DNA of 64,000 nucleotides from Prevotella sp. AGR2160 (GCF_000424185.1 NZ_AUJK01000011.1:37657-101656); one strand, 5' to 3'; positions 19,132 to 28,838 are shown, counted from the stretch's first letter. Program-made: numbers and translations. The notes: generated from the letters alone by a model not told the origin.

Positions 19132-20304
19132 TTATTTGTTATTGGCGCGCTTGGCACGTTTGGAGATATTGTGTTCCACCACGCAATAGTCGATGAGCGG
19201 CGCGAACATGTTCATCAGCAGGATAGCCAGCATCATTCCCTCGGGGTAACCGGGGTTGCGCAGACGGATAATGATGGCCATGGCACCGATGAGGAAGCCA
19301 TAGATCCATTTGCCCGTCTCCGTGCGTGCTGACGTCACCGGATCGGTAGCCATGAATACGGCACCGAAGGCGAAGCCGCCGAGGACGAGATGCTCATACC
19401 AGGGGATGGGGTTGGCACCGCCGAGCTGGAAGAGGAAGGAGACGATACCGCCGCCGAGAAAGACGCTGAGCATGGTCTTCCAACTGGCCACGCCGGTCCA
19501 CAAGAGGATGACGGCACCGATGGCGATGGCGATGACAGACGTCTCACCGACACTGCCGGGGATGAAGCCGAGGATGCTGTCGCAGATTGAGGGCAACTGA
19601 TCGAGGTGGTTCTGTGCGATACTTCCCAGCGGTGTTGCTGCCGTGAGGGCATCAGCCTGTGCGGCCAGGTCATTGCCGAGTCCGCAGATCTTTCCCTGGC
19701 TGACCCATACGCTGAGGTCACCGGTCATCTTGCTTGGATAGGAGAAGAAGAGGAAGGCGCGCGTGACGAGGGCCACGTTGAAGATGTTCATACCCGTACC
19801 GCCGAAGATCTCCTTGGCGAAGATGACGGCGAAGGCGATGGCGATGATGAGGATCCAGTAAGGCGTGTTGATCGGAATGATCAAGGGGATGATCATACCC
19901 GAGACGAGGTATCCCTCCTGAATCTCCTCGTGCTTCCACTGTGCCCAAGCGAACTCGATGCCCAGACCGACGATATAGCTGACGATTACTTTCGGCAGGA
20001 CGGCGAGGAAGCCGTAGCCGAAGATTTCCCAGAATCCTGCCGTGGCGAGAGTCCCCGCGAGCTTGTAGTTCTGGTAGCCTACATTATACATACCGAAGAG
20101 CAGGGCAGGGATCAAGGCGATGACGACGATGCTCATGATACGCTTCGAGTCGATGGCGTCATGGATGCTTGCGCCGCTCTTGGCCGTCGTGTTCGGCACA
20201 TAGAGGAAGGACTCAAAGCCGTCGAAGACGCTCTGGAAGGCATGCAGACTCCCTCCTTCCTCAAACTTAGGCTTGATATGGTCTAAATATTTGCGTAATG
20301 ACAT
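19132..20304 (-). CDS. nqrB: Na+-NQR subunit B
   Basis: The 390-residue subunit is mostly membrane helices. The stretch FMATDPVTSARTETGKWI near residue 325 matches the FMN-attachment region of NqrB, the main Na+ channel subunit, which also binds riboflavin and quinone. The N-terminal ~55 residues are cytoplasmic. It is separated by 3 bases from nqrA. Confidence 0.97.
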   Translation of the reverse strand: MSLRKYLDHIKPKFEEGGSLHAFQSVFDGFESFLYVPNTTAKSGASIHDAIDSKRIMSIVVIALIPALLFGMYNVGYQNYKLAGTLATAGFWEIFGYGFLAVLPKVIVSYIVGLGIEFAWAQWKHEEIQEGYLVSGMIIPLIIPINTPYWILIIAIAFAVIFAKEIFGGTGMNIFNVALVTRAFLFFSYPSKMTGDLSVWVSQGKICGLGNDLAAQADALTAATPLGSIAQNHLDQLPSICDSILGFIPGSVGETSVIAIAIGAVILLWTGVASWKTMLSVFLGGGIVSFLFQLGGANPIPWYEHLVLGGFAFGAVFMATDPVTSARTETGKWIYGFLIGAMAIIIRLRNPGYPEGMMLAILLMNMFAPLIDYCVVEHNISKRAKRANNK

Positions 20305-20307
20305 AAT

Positions 20308-21669
20308 TTATGCGTTTTCTTTTCTTAATATGTTCAGTCCGTTGCGTACGATCTGCTGCAGCGGCAGCTTACTGGAGTCGACAAACTCAGCGACGGCGAA
20401 GTCCTCGGGACTCACCTCATAGATGCCAAGCTGTTCCTGCTTGTCGATATCCCCGGCGATGAGGCTCTTGATGAGGTATTCGCCATAGATATCCATCGGC
20501 AGCACCTTGTCGTATTCTCCCGACATGATCATGTGGCGCTCACCACCCTTGATACGTGCGTCGAGGTTATAAGCCTTCTTCTTGCCGAAGAGCCAGGAGA
20601 AATAGCTGTGGCTGGTAGAGAACTCGTTGGTACGGGGACGGATCCAGCCGAGGAACTCATCGGCGTGAGCACCCTCCGGGATAACGGTAACTTCTGAGGT
20701 ATGGGCGCCGAGGAAAGTCTCCTTGAGATCTCCCGTCGCGGGGACACCCGTCAGCGGATTACCGTTGATGATACGGATATCATCGGTTGTCTTCAGACGG
20801 CCTTCAACGATCTTGTCCATCGGTGTGCCTACCAGCGTCTTCACGTACGTAGGAGCTGTAATCTCACTACCGGCAACGGCGATGGTGCGTTCGAGGTTGA
20901 CCTTTCCCGTGAGGAACAAACGGCCGAAGAAGATGACGGCGGAGGGATCAACGGTCCATACCACTTCGCCCTTGTTGACGGGATCGAGGTGGTTGACCTG
21001 TACGCCGACGTTACCGGCGGGGCAGGGACCGTCGAAGACGTTTACTTCCACGTCGCGGGCCTGCGTCAGTGCCGGAGCCTGCTGCTTACTGCCGATGCCG
21101 AGATACACCTTGGCGATCTTGCTCAGTGCCGTCAGACCGGTCTGGAAAGCCTCTTCGTTACCCTGAAGCTCTACCTCGAAGTCGGCAGCCAGCGGCATGT
21201 CGCGCAGGGCAGAGACAAAAATTGCCTTAGGCTCCGTCTGCGCGTTCGTAGACACAGCGTAAGGCAACTGGTTGATCCATCCGAAAAGGCCTGCTTCGAG
21301 CAACGCGTTCTTCACGCCTTCTGCGTCGAGAGCCGTGACATCTTTCTTGCCGAAGTCAGCATACACCTGTTCCTTGTCAGCCTGCACCTTCACGCAGAGC
21401 ACCTTACGGCGCTCACCACGCACCACTGCCGTGACCTTTCCGCTCACGGGTGAGGCGAACTTCACATCGGGATAAGCCTTGTTGACGAACAGCGCGTCAC
21501 CGGCCTTGACGGTGTCGCCCTCATGGACGACGACCTTCGGGGTCACGCCTTCGAATGCCGTCGGTACGAGGCCGATGGTATCAGTAGCGATGGATGCCGT
21601 CACCTGTGGCGCGGCCTTTCCCGTCAGGTTAATGTCTAAGCCCTTCCGTAACTTAATTACATTTGCCAT
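20308..21669 (-). CDS. nqrA: Na+-NQR subunit A
   Basis: NqrA (453 residues) is a soluble, cytoplasmic-side subunit and the first gene of the operon. It starts with a biotinyl-lipoyl-like segment (IKLRKGLDINLTGKA, VHEGDTVKAGDALFVNK), and TSHSYFSWLFGKK is typical of the Bacteroidota form. The six genes follow in canonical order A-B-C-D-E-F with gaps of 2-17 bases, so the operon appears complete. Confidence 0.96.
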   Translation of the reverse strand: MANVIKLRKGLDINLTGKAAPQVTASIATDTIGLVPTAFEGVTPKVVVHEGDTVKAGDALFVNKAYPDVKFASPVSGKVTAVVRGERRKVLCVKVQADKEQVYADFGKKDVTALDAEGVKNALLEAGLFGWINQLPYAVSTNAQTEPKAIFVSALRDMPLAADFEVELQGNEEAFQTGLTALSKIAKVYLGIGSKQQAPALTQARDVEVNVFDGPCPAGNVGVQVNHLDPVNKGEVVWTVDPSAVIFFGRLFLTGKVNLERTIAVAGSEITAPTYVKTLVGTPMDKIVEGRLKTTDDIRIINGNPLTGVPATGDLKETFLGAHTSEVTVIPEGAHADEFLGWIRPRTNEFSTSHSYFSWLFGKKKAYNLDARIKGGERHMIMSGEYDKVLPMDIYGEYLIKSLIAGDIDKQEQLGIYEVSPEDFAVAEFVDSSKLPLQQIVRNGLNILRKENA

Positions 21670-21736
21670 AACTACAATATCTGTTTTTGAAACTTAATAT
21701 TTAGCTGAAAATTATTTCATCGATTATGATTGCTTG

Positions 21737-21744
21737 CAAAGTTA
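21737..21744 (-). promoter_or_regulatory. -7 box for the nqr operon
   Basis: TAACTTTG followed by C on the minus strand, 68 bases before nqrA. No clear -33 TTTG was found at the expected spacing. Confidence 0.55.
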
Positions 21745-21798
21745 ACAAATTTTTTCCGATTTTGCGAGTAAACAGTCTATTTTTATTGATATTTTTTT

Positions 21799-21948
21799 GT
21801 TTCGTGATACGGATTGTTAGGAGGAGTTGACAAAATAATATAGGGATGCAGATGGTCTCATTCTATAGGAAGGCAATTACTCTATGCTGCCACTGACACT
21901 TTTTTGCCCTCTTGTAAAGGGTTATTTTGGGTGGGAAAATCACGAAAC
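21799..21948. ncRNA. Possible structured RNA closed by a 10-bp stem
   Basis: GTTTCGTGAT (21799-21808) and its exact complement ATCACGAAAC (21939-21948) bracket 150 bases in an AT-rich gap without genes. A small inner hairpin, CCCTCTTGTAAAGGG, is also present. This is the size range of 6S-like RNAs, but no promoter box was found and strand is unknown, so it is only a candidate. The rest of 21670-22393 has no supported gene apart from the hairpin at 22298. Confidence 0.3.
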
Positions 21949-22297
21949 GTAACATTGGTCAGAAATAAGCGAATTTTGAAGGAAATTATTATTTCGTTGA
22001 TTAATAGGAAGATACGAAAATTTGGCCCTGTTGCATGTTGTTAGTATGCATATCTATCCGCATATTATTCGTAAAAAGAACGCCAGAGTAAATAAATATG
22101 CAGAAAAATGCTGTTGATTTGCTTCGTAAAGATGGTGTTTACGACTCGTATCTACGAAAGATAATTTTCTAAACTCGATGTTTACAAAATTTTCTTCGGT
22201 GTTTTCCGAGCAAAAGGCTGATTTACGTTTGATTTTCTCCTAGAATAACAATTTTCTGTGAGAAAAACAGGAGGCAAAAAAGAGTCAGCGGAAGGGT

Positions 22298-22357
22298 AGA
22301 GTAACTGATTTTATGCACGCTGATCAGTGTATGTAAAATCTGTTACTCTGTTTTTTT
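22298..22357 (+). terminator. Long hairpin with T-run, no assigned plus-strand gene
   Basis: AGAGTAACTGATTTTATGCAC pairs almost completely with GTGTATGTAAAATCTGTTACTCT and is followed by TTTTTTT on the plus strand. It has the form of an intrinsic terminator. The nearest coding genes on both sides are on the minus strand, so it may end an unannotated plus-strand transcript or act on the convergent side. Confidence 0.65.
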
Positions 22358-22393
22358 ATTCACGATGTAGTCGGAACATGATAAATCAAGTCC

Positions 22394-23062
22394 CTACCGA
22401 TAGATGAAATATGCGCCACCATCGCTGGCAGCATATTTGCGGAGGAGCTGCTGGATATATTCCGCATTCTCACGCACATGCTGTTCGTCACCGTCGTAGC
22501 CGTTGATGAGGACGACGAGATGAGTCGTTGCAGCTTGGATCTTGGTACGCTCGTTGTCACTCGTCGGCGTACCGACACCACCCTTGCTGTCGCGGTAAAC
22601 GGGCAGACCGGCGATGTTGATCATGCCACGACCAATACCTTCATAGGGTTCTCCCTCCCGGCCAACGCCGAGTGTCAGCGTGTCACCTTCGAAGCGGTCG
22701 GCATCGAAGCCGCCGATACTGTAACCGTAGGCGATGCTGGCGAGGTTGATGAGGTCTACGAGCGTGTCGATCTGATAGAGTTCCTTGCCTTTCAGCATGC
22801 GGCGGATGAGGGCTTCTGAGGCAGGGCGGTAGCGTGAGGGGTCCTTGCCGCAGGCGCGGTAGACCTTCCGGGTGGCGGCGATGCCGGAGATATCTTTCAG
22901 CGATTCCGTCGTCAGTGTCTCCCGATAATGCTCGCCAAGGGCGTTGATCTCGTCCCACAGCGGCTGACAGTAGGGACTGTTTTTTACCTCTGCGTCGAGA
23001 CAGGCGCCGACGAAGTTCGGACAGACCGTCTCAATCTCTTTGGAAACAATTACTTTGATCAT
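22394..23062 (-). CDS. B3/4 (tRNA-binding-like) domain protein
   Basis: The 222-residue protein resembles stand-alone B3/4 domains of phenylalanyl-tRNA synthetase beta chains, with ISGIAATRKVYRACGKDPSRYRPASEAL (residues ~62-87) as the clearest block. Such free-standing proteins may edit or bind tRNA or amino-acyl substrates, but their role is not settled. It has no close operon partner; a copy of the palindromic repeat overlaps its 3' end. Confidence 0.85.
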   Translation of the reverse strand: MIKVIVSKEIETVCPNFVGACLDAEVKNSPYCQPLWDEINALGEHYRETLTTESLKDISGIAATRKVYRACGKDPSRYRPASEALIRRMLKGKELYQIDTLVDLINLASIAYGYSIGGFDADRFEGDTLTLGVGREGEPYEGIGRGMINIAGLPVYRDSKGGVGTPTSDNERTKIQAATTHLVVLINGYDGDEQHVRENAEYIQQLLRKYAASDGGAYFIYR

Positions 23063-23095
23063 AAATGTTTATTAATAGATCCGTCGTTCCGACGG

Positions 23096-23122
23096 CGGGC
23101 CGCCACAAGGGACGGCCCCTGC
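23096..23122. repeat. Single arm of a GC-rich interspersed repeat
   Basis: These 27 bases are identical to the right arm of the inverted repeat at 39429-39529. Here only one arm is present, between the B3/4 gene and the lipoprotein gene. Confidence 0.8.
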
Positions 23123-23137
23123 AAAGGGAATGACGGA

Positions 23138-23716
23138 TTATTCTTTTTCTATTCTTATGCGTTTACCACCGGCGTAACAGAAGATGTGATACTGTCCGCG
23201 GACAAATTCATCCTCGTATCCCGGCTGGTCGAGTTGGAAACCGGCAGCCTTCACTTGGTCGACGAGAGTCTGATAGGCCGCATTATTGAAGACGCCGATC
23301 TCAATCTTCTCATTCAGGGCCACATAACTCGACACGCCTTTCTTCTGCGGACGAGGCAGGTCGGCATAGACACCATCGCGGATTTGGCGAGGCAGCGTGC
23401 AGTGGCGGTAGTAGAGATTCGTGTATTTTGCCAGTCTACTCACCTCGTAGCTGGCTTTATACTGGTAACCGTATTTCTTCATCACGGTCTTGCGGTCGAG
23501 CTTGCCGTCGAGGATGAGCAGCGCGTCCTTGATAGAGAGCACATCGCCCTTGGCAGCGTCAGGCATATTCTGGATATCGCTGATGGAGAGGGTATCCTTG
23601 GCAACGGGAGCCGTTGCCGTTTTCTGTGCCGTGCCGCAGCCCGTGAAGAATAAGGCGGAGGACAGAATGGCACCGGAGAGGATGCCAAGTGTGATTTTTC
23701 GATTTCTAAATTGCAT
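23138..23716 (-). CDS. Lipoprotein of unknown function
   Basis: With the ATG at 23716 the protein has 192 residues and a lipoprotein signal peptide (basic N-terminus, hydrophobic core, lipobox ALFFTGC). The longer frame start at 23770 lies upstream of the promoter box and is rejected. The mature part is polar, with two cysteines beyond the lipobox; no domain was recognised. Confidence 0.78.
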   Translation of the reverse strand: MQFRNRKITLGILSGAILSSALFFTGCGTAQKTATAPVAKDTLSISDIQNMPDAAKGDVLSIKDALLILDGKLDRKTVMKKYGYQYKASYEVSRLAKYTNLYYRHCTLPRQIRDGVYADLPRPQKKGVSSYVALNEKIEIGVFNNAAYQTLVDQVKAAGFQLDQPGYEDEFVRGQYHIFCYAGGKRIRIEKE

Positions 23717-23747
23717 GTTTAAATAAAATATATTATCTTTTTGTTTG

Positions 23748-23755
23748 CAAAGATA
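23748..23755 (-). promoter_or_regulatory. -7 box for the lipoprotein gene
   Basis: TATCTTTG on the minus strand, followed by CAAAC; decides for the start at 23716. Confidence 0.65.
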
Positions 23756-23793
23756 ATATATTTTATTCAAGTAGGAAACAAAAATACGGAATT

Positions 23794-24447
23794 TTATGCT
23801 TCGTATTCCGTATGATCTTCGATACCGGCCTCACGGAGTGCCTCTTTGCGCTCACGGCAGGTACCACATTTGCCGCAGTGCTTCTCACCGCCTTTATAGC
23901 AGCTCCATGTCTCGGTATAGTCGATGCCGAGGCGCTTGCCGATGCGGGCGATGTCAGCCTTGGTGATATTGGTGTAAGGAGCGTCCACACGAACGTGGAT
24001 GTAAGTGCCGGCACTGGCGGCAGTGTCAATGGCGTCGATGAACTCCGGACGGCAGTCTGGATAGATCGTGTGGTCGCCGGCATGGTTGGCGATCATCACG
24101 CGCTTCAGTCCGTGGCTCTCGGCGATGCCCACGGCGATGGAGAGCATGATTCCGTTGCGGAACGGTACGACCGTCGACTTCATATTCTCCTCGTCGTAGT
24201 TGCCTTCGGGGATGGCGTCGGCACCCTCCAAGAGACTGCTCTTGAAATACTGGTGCATGAAGTCCAAGGGAATCGTGATATGTTTGATGCCGAGGCGTTC
24301 ACAGTGCATCTTGGCAAAGGGAATCTCCCGGGCATTGTGGTTGCTGCCATAATCGAAACTGATGCCCAGAGCGATCTCATCTTTCTTGTCATAGAGGAGG
24401 GTGATGGAGTCCATACCTCCGCTGACGATAATTACAGAATCTTTCAT
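23794..24447 (-). CDS. queC: 7-cyano-7-deazaguanine synthase QueC
   Basis: The 217-residue enzyme makes preQ0 from 7-carboxy-7-deazaguanine with ATP and ammonia, a step towards queuosine. The PP-loop VSGGMDSITLLYD is at residues ~7-19 and the zinc-binding cysteines are in CYKGGEKHCGKCGTC near the C-terminus. The start at 24447 gives the normal family N-terminus MKDSVIIVSGGMDS; the longer frame runs into the repeat upstream. No other queuosine genes are adjacent. Confidence 0.95.
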   Translation of the reverse strand: MKDSVIIVSGGMDSITLLYDKKDEIALGISFDYGSNHNAREIPFAKMHCERLGIKHITIPLDFMHQYFKSSLLEGADAIPEGNYDEENMKSTVVPFRNGIMLSIAVGIAESHGLKRVMIANHAGDHTIYPDCRPEFIDAIDTAASAGTYIHVRVDAPYTNITKADIARIGKRLGIDYTETWSCYKGGEKHCGKCGTCRERKEALREAGIEDHTEYEA

Positions 24448-24499
24448 TATGTTTTTGTATTTGATTTCTATCTTTTTTAATGTATAATTCATAAATCCT

Positions 24500-24616
24500 T
24501 TTGTAGGTGGCCGCCATGTTGCGGCCACGCAAGGAAGAGGGGAAATATGAAGTAAAATAATTACTTATGTTCCGTTCAATGTGGGTGCGTGGCCGCAACA
24601 TGGCGGCCACCTACAA
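24500..24616. mobile_element. MITE-like element, copy 1 (most regular)
   Basis: A 117-bp element with ~31-bp nearly perfect inverted arms (TTTGTAGGTGGCCGCCATGTTGCGGCCACGCA and its complement) around an AT-rich middle. Copies of the same family are at 56382-56490 and 61891-62006, and a lone arm at 57371-57401. It sits between feoAB and queC and encodes nothing. Confidence 0.85.
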
Positions 24617-24625
24617 TGGGATTAA

Positions 24626-27109
24626 TTATAGGAACAATAACCCTACCCGGAATACGACGGCTGAGACGATCCACGCTAGACATGTCGTGTAGACGGCGGC
24701 GAAGCCGGCCCATTTCCAGGATCCCGTCTCTCCCTTGATAGCCGCGATGGTGGCGATACAGGGGAAGTAGAGGAGCACGAAGAGCAGGAAACAGTAGGCT
24801 GTGAGTGTCGCTATGGGCTTTGCCTGTTCGATGCTGATGCCGTCGGCTTTGGCGAGATCCTTCGTCATCTTCTTACGGAGGAGCTCATATTTGCCACCGG
24901 CGTCATTATAACTCGTGTCGTCGGCGAAACTGTCATCATTACTGTAGAGGACACCCATTGTCGAGGCAACAATCTCCTTGGCACCGACACCGGCGATCAG
25001 TCCGATATCGAGCTTCCAGTCGAAGCCTTGCGCACGGAAGACGGGCTCAACGGCATGTCCGATTTGTCCGATGTAGCTCTGCTCCTGTTGCTGCTGCTTG
25101 CTCAACTGTTCGTTGTGCGGGAAGTAGCCGAGGGCCCATACGATGATAGAAGCCACGAGGATGATACCGCCCATCTTCTTCAGATACTGCTTACCTTTCT
25201 CCCAGGTATGTCGGCCGATAGCCTTCCACGTCGGGAAGCGGTAGGGCGGCAGCTCCATGACGAACGGCGTATCCTCTCCCTTGACGAGGAACTTGGAGAA
25301 CACACGACTCATGACGACAGCCATCAGTATACCTATTAAATATAAGGAGAGCATCACGAGGCTCTGATATTTCACGGCGAAGAACGTACCGATGATCATC
25401 ACGTAGATCGGCAGGCGGGCCGAGCAGCTCATCAACGGAAGGATGAGCATCGTCACCAGGCGGGAGCGCTTGCTCTCGATGGTTCTCGTTGCCATCACGG
25501 CGGGCACATTACAGCCGAAGCCCATGATCAATGGGATAAACGACTTACCATGCAGACCCATCTTGTGCATGATTTTATCCATGATGAAGGCGGCACGGGC
25601 CATATAGCCGCTGTCCTCCATGAAGGAGATGAAGAAGTAGAGGATAAGGATCTGCGGAAGGAAGACGATGACGGATCCCACACCGCCGATGACACCGTCG
25701 ACGAGCATTGCTTTCACCGGTCCGTCGGGGAGCCCCTTACTGATGACGTCACCGAGCCAGCCCACGAAGGCATCGATCCAGTCCATCGGGTACTGTCCGA
25801 TGACGAAGGTGGCGGTGAACATGATGAAGAGGATGAGGATAAAGATCGGGAAGCCGATGAACTTATTCGTCAGGATGGCGTCGAGGGCGTGCGTCGTCTG
25901 ATAGTTGTCCTTCTTATGGCCCGTCTCATAGCCGGCTTCCTCGAGGGCGCCGTGGATAAAGCCGTATTTGGCATCCATGATAGCTGTCTCACTGTCATCG
26001 CCCGTCTCTTCCTTCACACGGCGCGCGGCCTCGTCACGATGGGCGAAGATCTCCTTGGCGTCGGGGAGGGTAGCAACGAATTTCTCCACTTCCTTATCAT
26101 TCTCCAACAGTTTGATGGCGAGGTAACGGGTAGAGTAACGGTAACGGATATCGTTCTTCTCCTTCTTCAAGTGGTCCTGGATCTCATGGATACCGTTCTC
26201 AATCTCATGACCATGGTTGATATGAATATGGCGGAAATGGGGATTGCTGTCCTCCGTACTCTCATAGAGTTCGATGACCTGATGGAAAAGCTCCTTCACG
26301 CCCTTGCCGCTCTTGAAGACCGTCGGCACCATCGGCAGACCGAAGAGCTCGCTGAGCTTGTCGAGGTTGACATTGTCACCGCGCTTCTCGCTCTCATCAA
26401 ACATGTTCAGCGCCACGACCATGCGCAGGTGCATGTCGATGAGCTGTGTCGTGAGGTAGAGGTTACGCTCAAGATTACTGGAGTCGATGACATTAATAAT
26501 GATATCCGGTGTCTTCTCAATGATCTGCTTGCGGACATAGAGTTCCTCGGGACTGTAGGCGGAAAGGGAATAAGTGCCCGGAAGATCAACGAGATTGAAT
26601 TTGTAACCCTCAAACTCAGCATGCCCCTCCTTGGCATCTACGGTGACACCACTGTAGTTGCCGACACGCTCATGGGCACCAGAGGCAAAGTTGAAGAGAG
26701 AGGTCTTGCCGCAGTTCGGATTACCGACAAGGGCAACATTGATGACCTTGTGTTTCTTCTCGGCAACTTCCGCCCACTGCTTATCGGTGATAGCCTGCTC
26801 GTCAGGATCCTGAGAGTCGATGATTTTTTGGTCCTGGAGGGCAGCGGCACGTTGGTTGAGTTCTTTCTGGAATTCTTTCGCCTCCTTCATGGAGACAACT
26901 TCTATCTGATCGGCTTCACTATGACGGAGTGAAACCTCATAACCCATAATCTTGTACTTCACAGGATCTTTCAACGGTGCGTTGAGCAATACCTCAACGG
27001 TCTTTCCCTTGATGAAACCCATCTCGATGATGCGTTTGCGGAACCCACCGTGACCCATAACTTTCGTAATGACGGCCTTCTGGCCCGTCTGGAGTTCTGA
27101 TAGTCTCAT
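24626..27109 (-). CDS. feoB: Ferrous iron transporter, FeoA-FeoB fusion
   Basis: The 827-residue protein begins with a FeoA SH3-like domain (residues ~1-73). An acidic linker and the FeoB G domain follow (G1 GNPNCGKTS near residue 131; NKxD-like LNMFDE for G4). The gate-containing membrane part carries FGCNVPAVMATRTI and a C-terminal helix bundle. It imports Fe2+ across the inner membrane, and fusion of the two subunits is common in Bacteroidota. It has its own promoter; no FeoC is visible. Confidence 0.96.
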   Translation of the reverse strand: MRLSELQTGQKAVITKVMGHGGFRKRIIEMGFIKGKTVEVLLNAPLKDPVKYKIMGYEVSLRHSEADQIEVVSMKEAKEFQKELNQRAAALQDQKIIDSQDPDEQAITDKQWAEVAEKKHKVINVALVGNPNCGKTSLFNFASGAHERVGNYSGVTVDAKEGHAEFEGYKFNLVDLPGTYSLSAYSPEELYVRKQIIEKTPDIIINVIDSSNLERNLYLTTQLIDMHLRMVVALNMFDESEKRGDNVNLDKLSELFGLPMVPTVFKSGKGVKELFHQVIELYESTEDSNPHFRHIHINHGHEIENGIHEIQDHLKKEKNDIRYRYSTRYLAIKLLENDKEVEKFVATLPDAKEIFAHRDEAARRVKEETGDDSETAIMDAKYGFIHGALEEAGYETGHKKDNYQTTHALDAILTNKFIGFPIFILILFIMFTATFVIGQYPMDWIDAFVGWLGDVISKGLPDGPVKAMLVDGVIGGVGSVIVFLPQILILYFFISFMEDSGYMARAAFIMDKIMHKMGLHGKSFIPLIMGFGCNVPAVMATRTIESKRSRLVTMLILPLMSCSARLPIYVMIIGTFFAVKYQSLVMLSLYLIGILMAVVMSRVFSKFLVKGEDTPFVMELPPYRFPTWKAIGRHTWEKGKQYLKKMGGIILVASIIVWALGYFPHNEQLSKQQQQEQSYIGQIGHAVEPVFRAQGFDWKLDIGLIAGVGAKEIVASTMGVLYSNDDSFADDTSYNDAGGKYELLRKKMTKDLAKADGISIEQAKPIATLTAYCFLLFVLLYFPCIATIAAIKGETGSWKWAGFAAVYTTCLAWIVSAVVFRVGLLFL

Positions 27110-27138
27110 TTAAATCTCAATATTATTTTTTTACGCCG

Positions 27139-27146
27139 CAAAGGTA
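27139..27146 (-). promoter_or_regulatory. -7 box for feoAB
   Basis: TACCTTTG on the minus strand followed by CGGCG, about 30 bases before the start. No Fur-type operator could be defined. Confidence 0.65.
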
Positions 27147-27330
27147 CAAAATATTTTTTACAACTGTGTTGCAAAGTGTTGATTATCCCAAGGAATACCT
27201 ATTAATGGGGATGCTAACCTTCTTGAACGCCTTTATGAATGATGAATAATAAATAAAATGACAAAACGCGGGGCTAATATTCTACAAAATGAAAGTTTTG
27301 TTCAAAAATAAGAAATAAAATGCTTGAATA

Positions 27331-27362
27331 TTTGTTTGTATAAAACTTTTTGTTTACTTTTG
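27331..27362 (+). promoter_or_regulatory. Promoter of amt (TTTG-N20-TACTTTTG)
   Basis: A -33 TTTG (27331-27334) and -7 TACTTTTG (27355-27362) are separated by 20 bases, the ideal Bacteroidota spacing, with the ATG 33 bases after the -7 box. Confidence 0.75.
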
Positions 27363-27394
27363 CGGCGGAATTAGACCAATAAGATCAAATAGAG

Positions 27395-28792
27395 ATGATT
27401 AAGACAACAAAAGTAAAGAAAAAGTGGTACATCCTCATGGGTGCCATGATTTTAATTGCCTTAGGTGGATTGTTTGCCTCAGAACCCAGTTTCACTTGTG
27501 ACTGGTCGAAGATCAACGGTGCTGATGTCGCCTGGTTGATTACGGCTACGATCTTCGTGTTGATGATGACTCCGGGTTTGAGTTTCTTCTATGGTGGCAT
27601 GGTGGGCGCACGAAACGTGATTTCAACGATGCTGCAGAGTTTCATCGCCATGGGTATCATCACCGTCTTGTGGGTGGTGTTTGGATTCTCCCTGGCCTTC
27701 GGCGATGATATTGGCGGCATCATCGGCAATCCGGCTTCTTTCTTCATGTTCCAGCATGTCGGTGCCGGTATCTACACCACGCCTACGGGAAAGATCCTCG
27801 GTGGCGCCACGATTCCGTTGGCATTGTATGCCCTCTTCCAGATGAAGTTCGCCATCATCACGCCGTCACTGATTACGGGATCTTTCGCCGAGCGTGTCCG
27901 CTTCTCGGCTTACATGTTCTTCATGATCTTCTTCTTCGTGTTCATCTACTGTCCGCTGGCTCACATGACATGGCATCCCGACGGTCTGTTCCTGAAGTGG
28001 GGCGTCGTTGACTTCGCCGGTGGTATCGTTGTGCACGCCTCCTCGGGTGTAGCCGCACTGGCAGGTGCTATCTTCCTGGGGCGTCGCCGTACCAAGACAA
28101 AGAACGAGGAGCCGGCCAATATCCCCTTCGTTCTCCTCGGTGCCGCCATGTTGTGGCTCGGCTGGTTCGGTTTCAATGCCGGTAGTAGTCTGCATGCTGA
28201 CGGACAGGCCGTGAAAGCCTTCCTGAATACGACGACGGCATCGGCAACGGCCATGATGACGTGGATCTTCTTCGACTGTCTCCGTGGACGTAAGCCCTCT
28301 GCCATGGGTGCTGCCGTCGGTTGCGTGGTCGGTTTGGTGGCTTGTACGCCGTCTGCCGGTTATGTAACGGTAGGTCAGACGATCTTTATCTCCTTCGTGA
28401 TTACGATCATCTGTAATATCGCTGTCTACTGGCGCTCGCACAGCAGCATTGATGATGCCCTTGACGTCTTCCCGACTCACGGTATGGGCGGTATCTGCGG
28501 TACGGTGATGACGGGCATCTTCATTCAGGAAGGTCTTATCGCCGGCACATGGGCAGGCTTCGTCGTCTTCCTTTATCATCTGCTGGCCGTGGCCATCGTG
28601 ATCGCTTATACCTTTGTCATGAGCTATTTCGGTTACTGGTTGATTGACAAGTTCATCCCGATGCGTGTCAGTATCCAGAGTGAGCAGGTCGGTCTTGATA
28701 TCAGTCAGCATGGTGAGCATTACGGTCTGGCCCATTTCGGTCCCCGTGAGCTTGCTGAATATGACGAATACCTCCAGAGTAAAGAGAAGTAG
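27395..28792 (+). CDS. amt: Ammonium transporter Amt
   Basis: The 465-residue protein has a signal-like first helix and eleven further helices. It shows the Amt signatures MMTPGLSFFYGGMV, DFAGGIVVHASSGVAAL (first pore histidine region) and DVFPTHGMGGICGTVMTGIF (second histidine). It conducts ammonium across the inner membrane. No glnK/PII gene, its usual regulatory partner, is beside it. Transcription probably ends at the palindromic repeat directly after the stop. Confidence 0.95.
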   Translation: MIKTTKVKKKWYILMGAMILIALGGLFASEPSFTCDWSKINGADVAWLITATIFVLMMTPGLSFFYGGMVGARNVISTMLQSFIAMGIITVLWVVFGFSLAFGDDIGGIIGNPASFFMFQHVGAGIYTTPTGKILGGATIPLALYALFQMKFAIITPSLITGSFAERVRFSAYMFFMIFFFVFIYCPLAHMTWHPDGLFLKWGVVDFAGGIVVHASSGVAALAGAIFLGRRRTKTKNEEPANIPFVLLGAAMLWLGWFGFNAGSSLHADGQAVKAFLNTTTASATAMMTWIFFDCLRGRKPSAMGAAVGCVVGLVACTPSAGYVTVGQTIFISFVITIICNIAVYWRSHSSIDDALDVFPTHGMGGICGTVMTGIFIQEGLIAGTWAGFVVFLYHLLAVAIVIAYTFVMSYFGYWLIDKFIPMRVSIQSEQVGLDISQHGEHYGLAHFGPRELAEYDEYLQSKEK

Positions 28793-28798
28793 GGACGT

Positions 28799-28838
28799 GA
28801 TTGATCATGTTCCGCTCGGCAACGGAACATGATCAATC
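28799..28838. repeat. Palindromic repeat pair forming a hairpin after amt
   Basis: GATTGATCATGTTCCG pairs perfectly with CGGAACATGATCAATC around CTCGGCAA. It is two adjacent inverted copies of the interspersed GGACATGAT-type repeat and can act as the amt terminator. Confidence 0.75.

Noticed and set aside
21890..21906. Sigma-54-like TGACACTTTTTTGCC
   Set aside because: The invariant GG is changed to GA and the GG-GC spacing is one base short.
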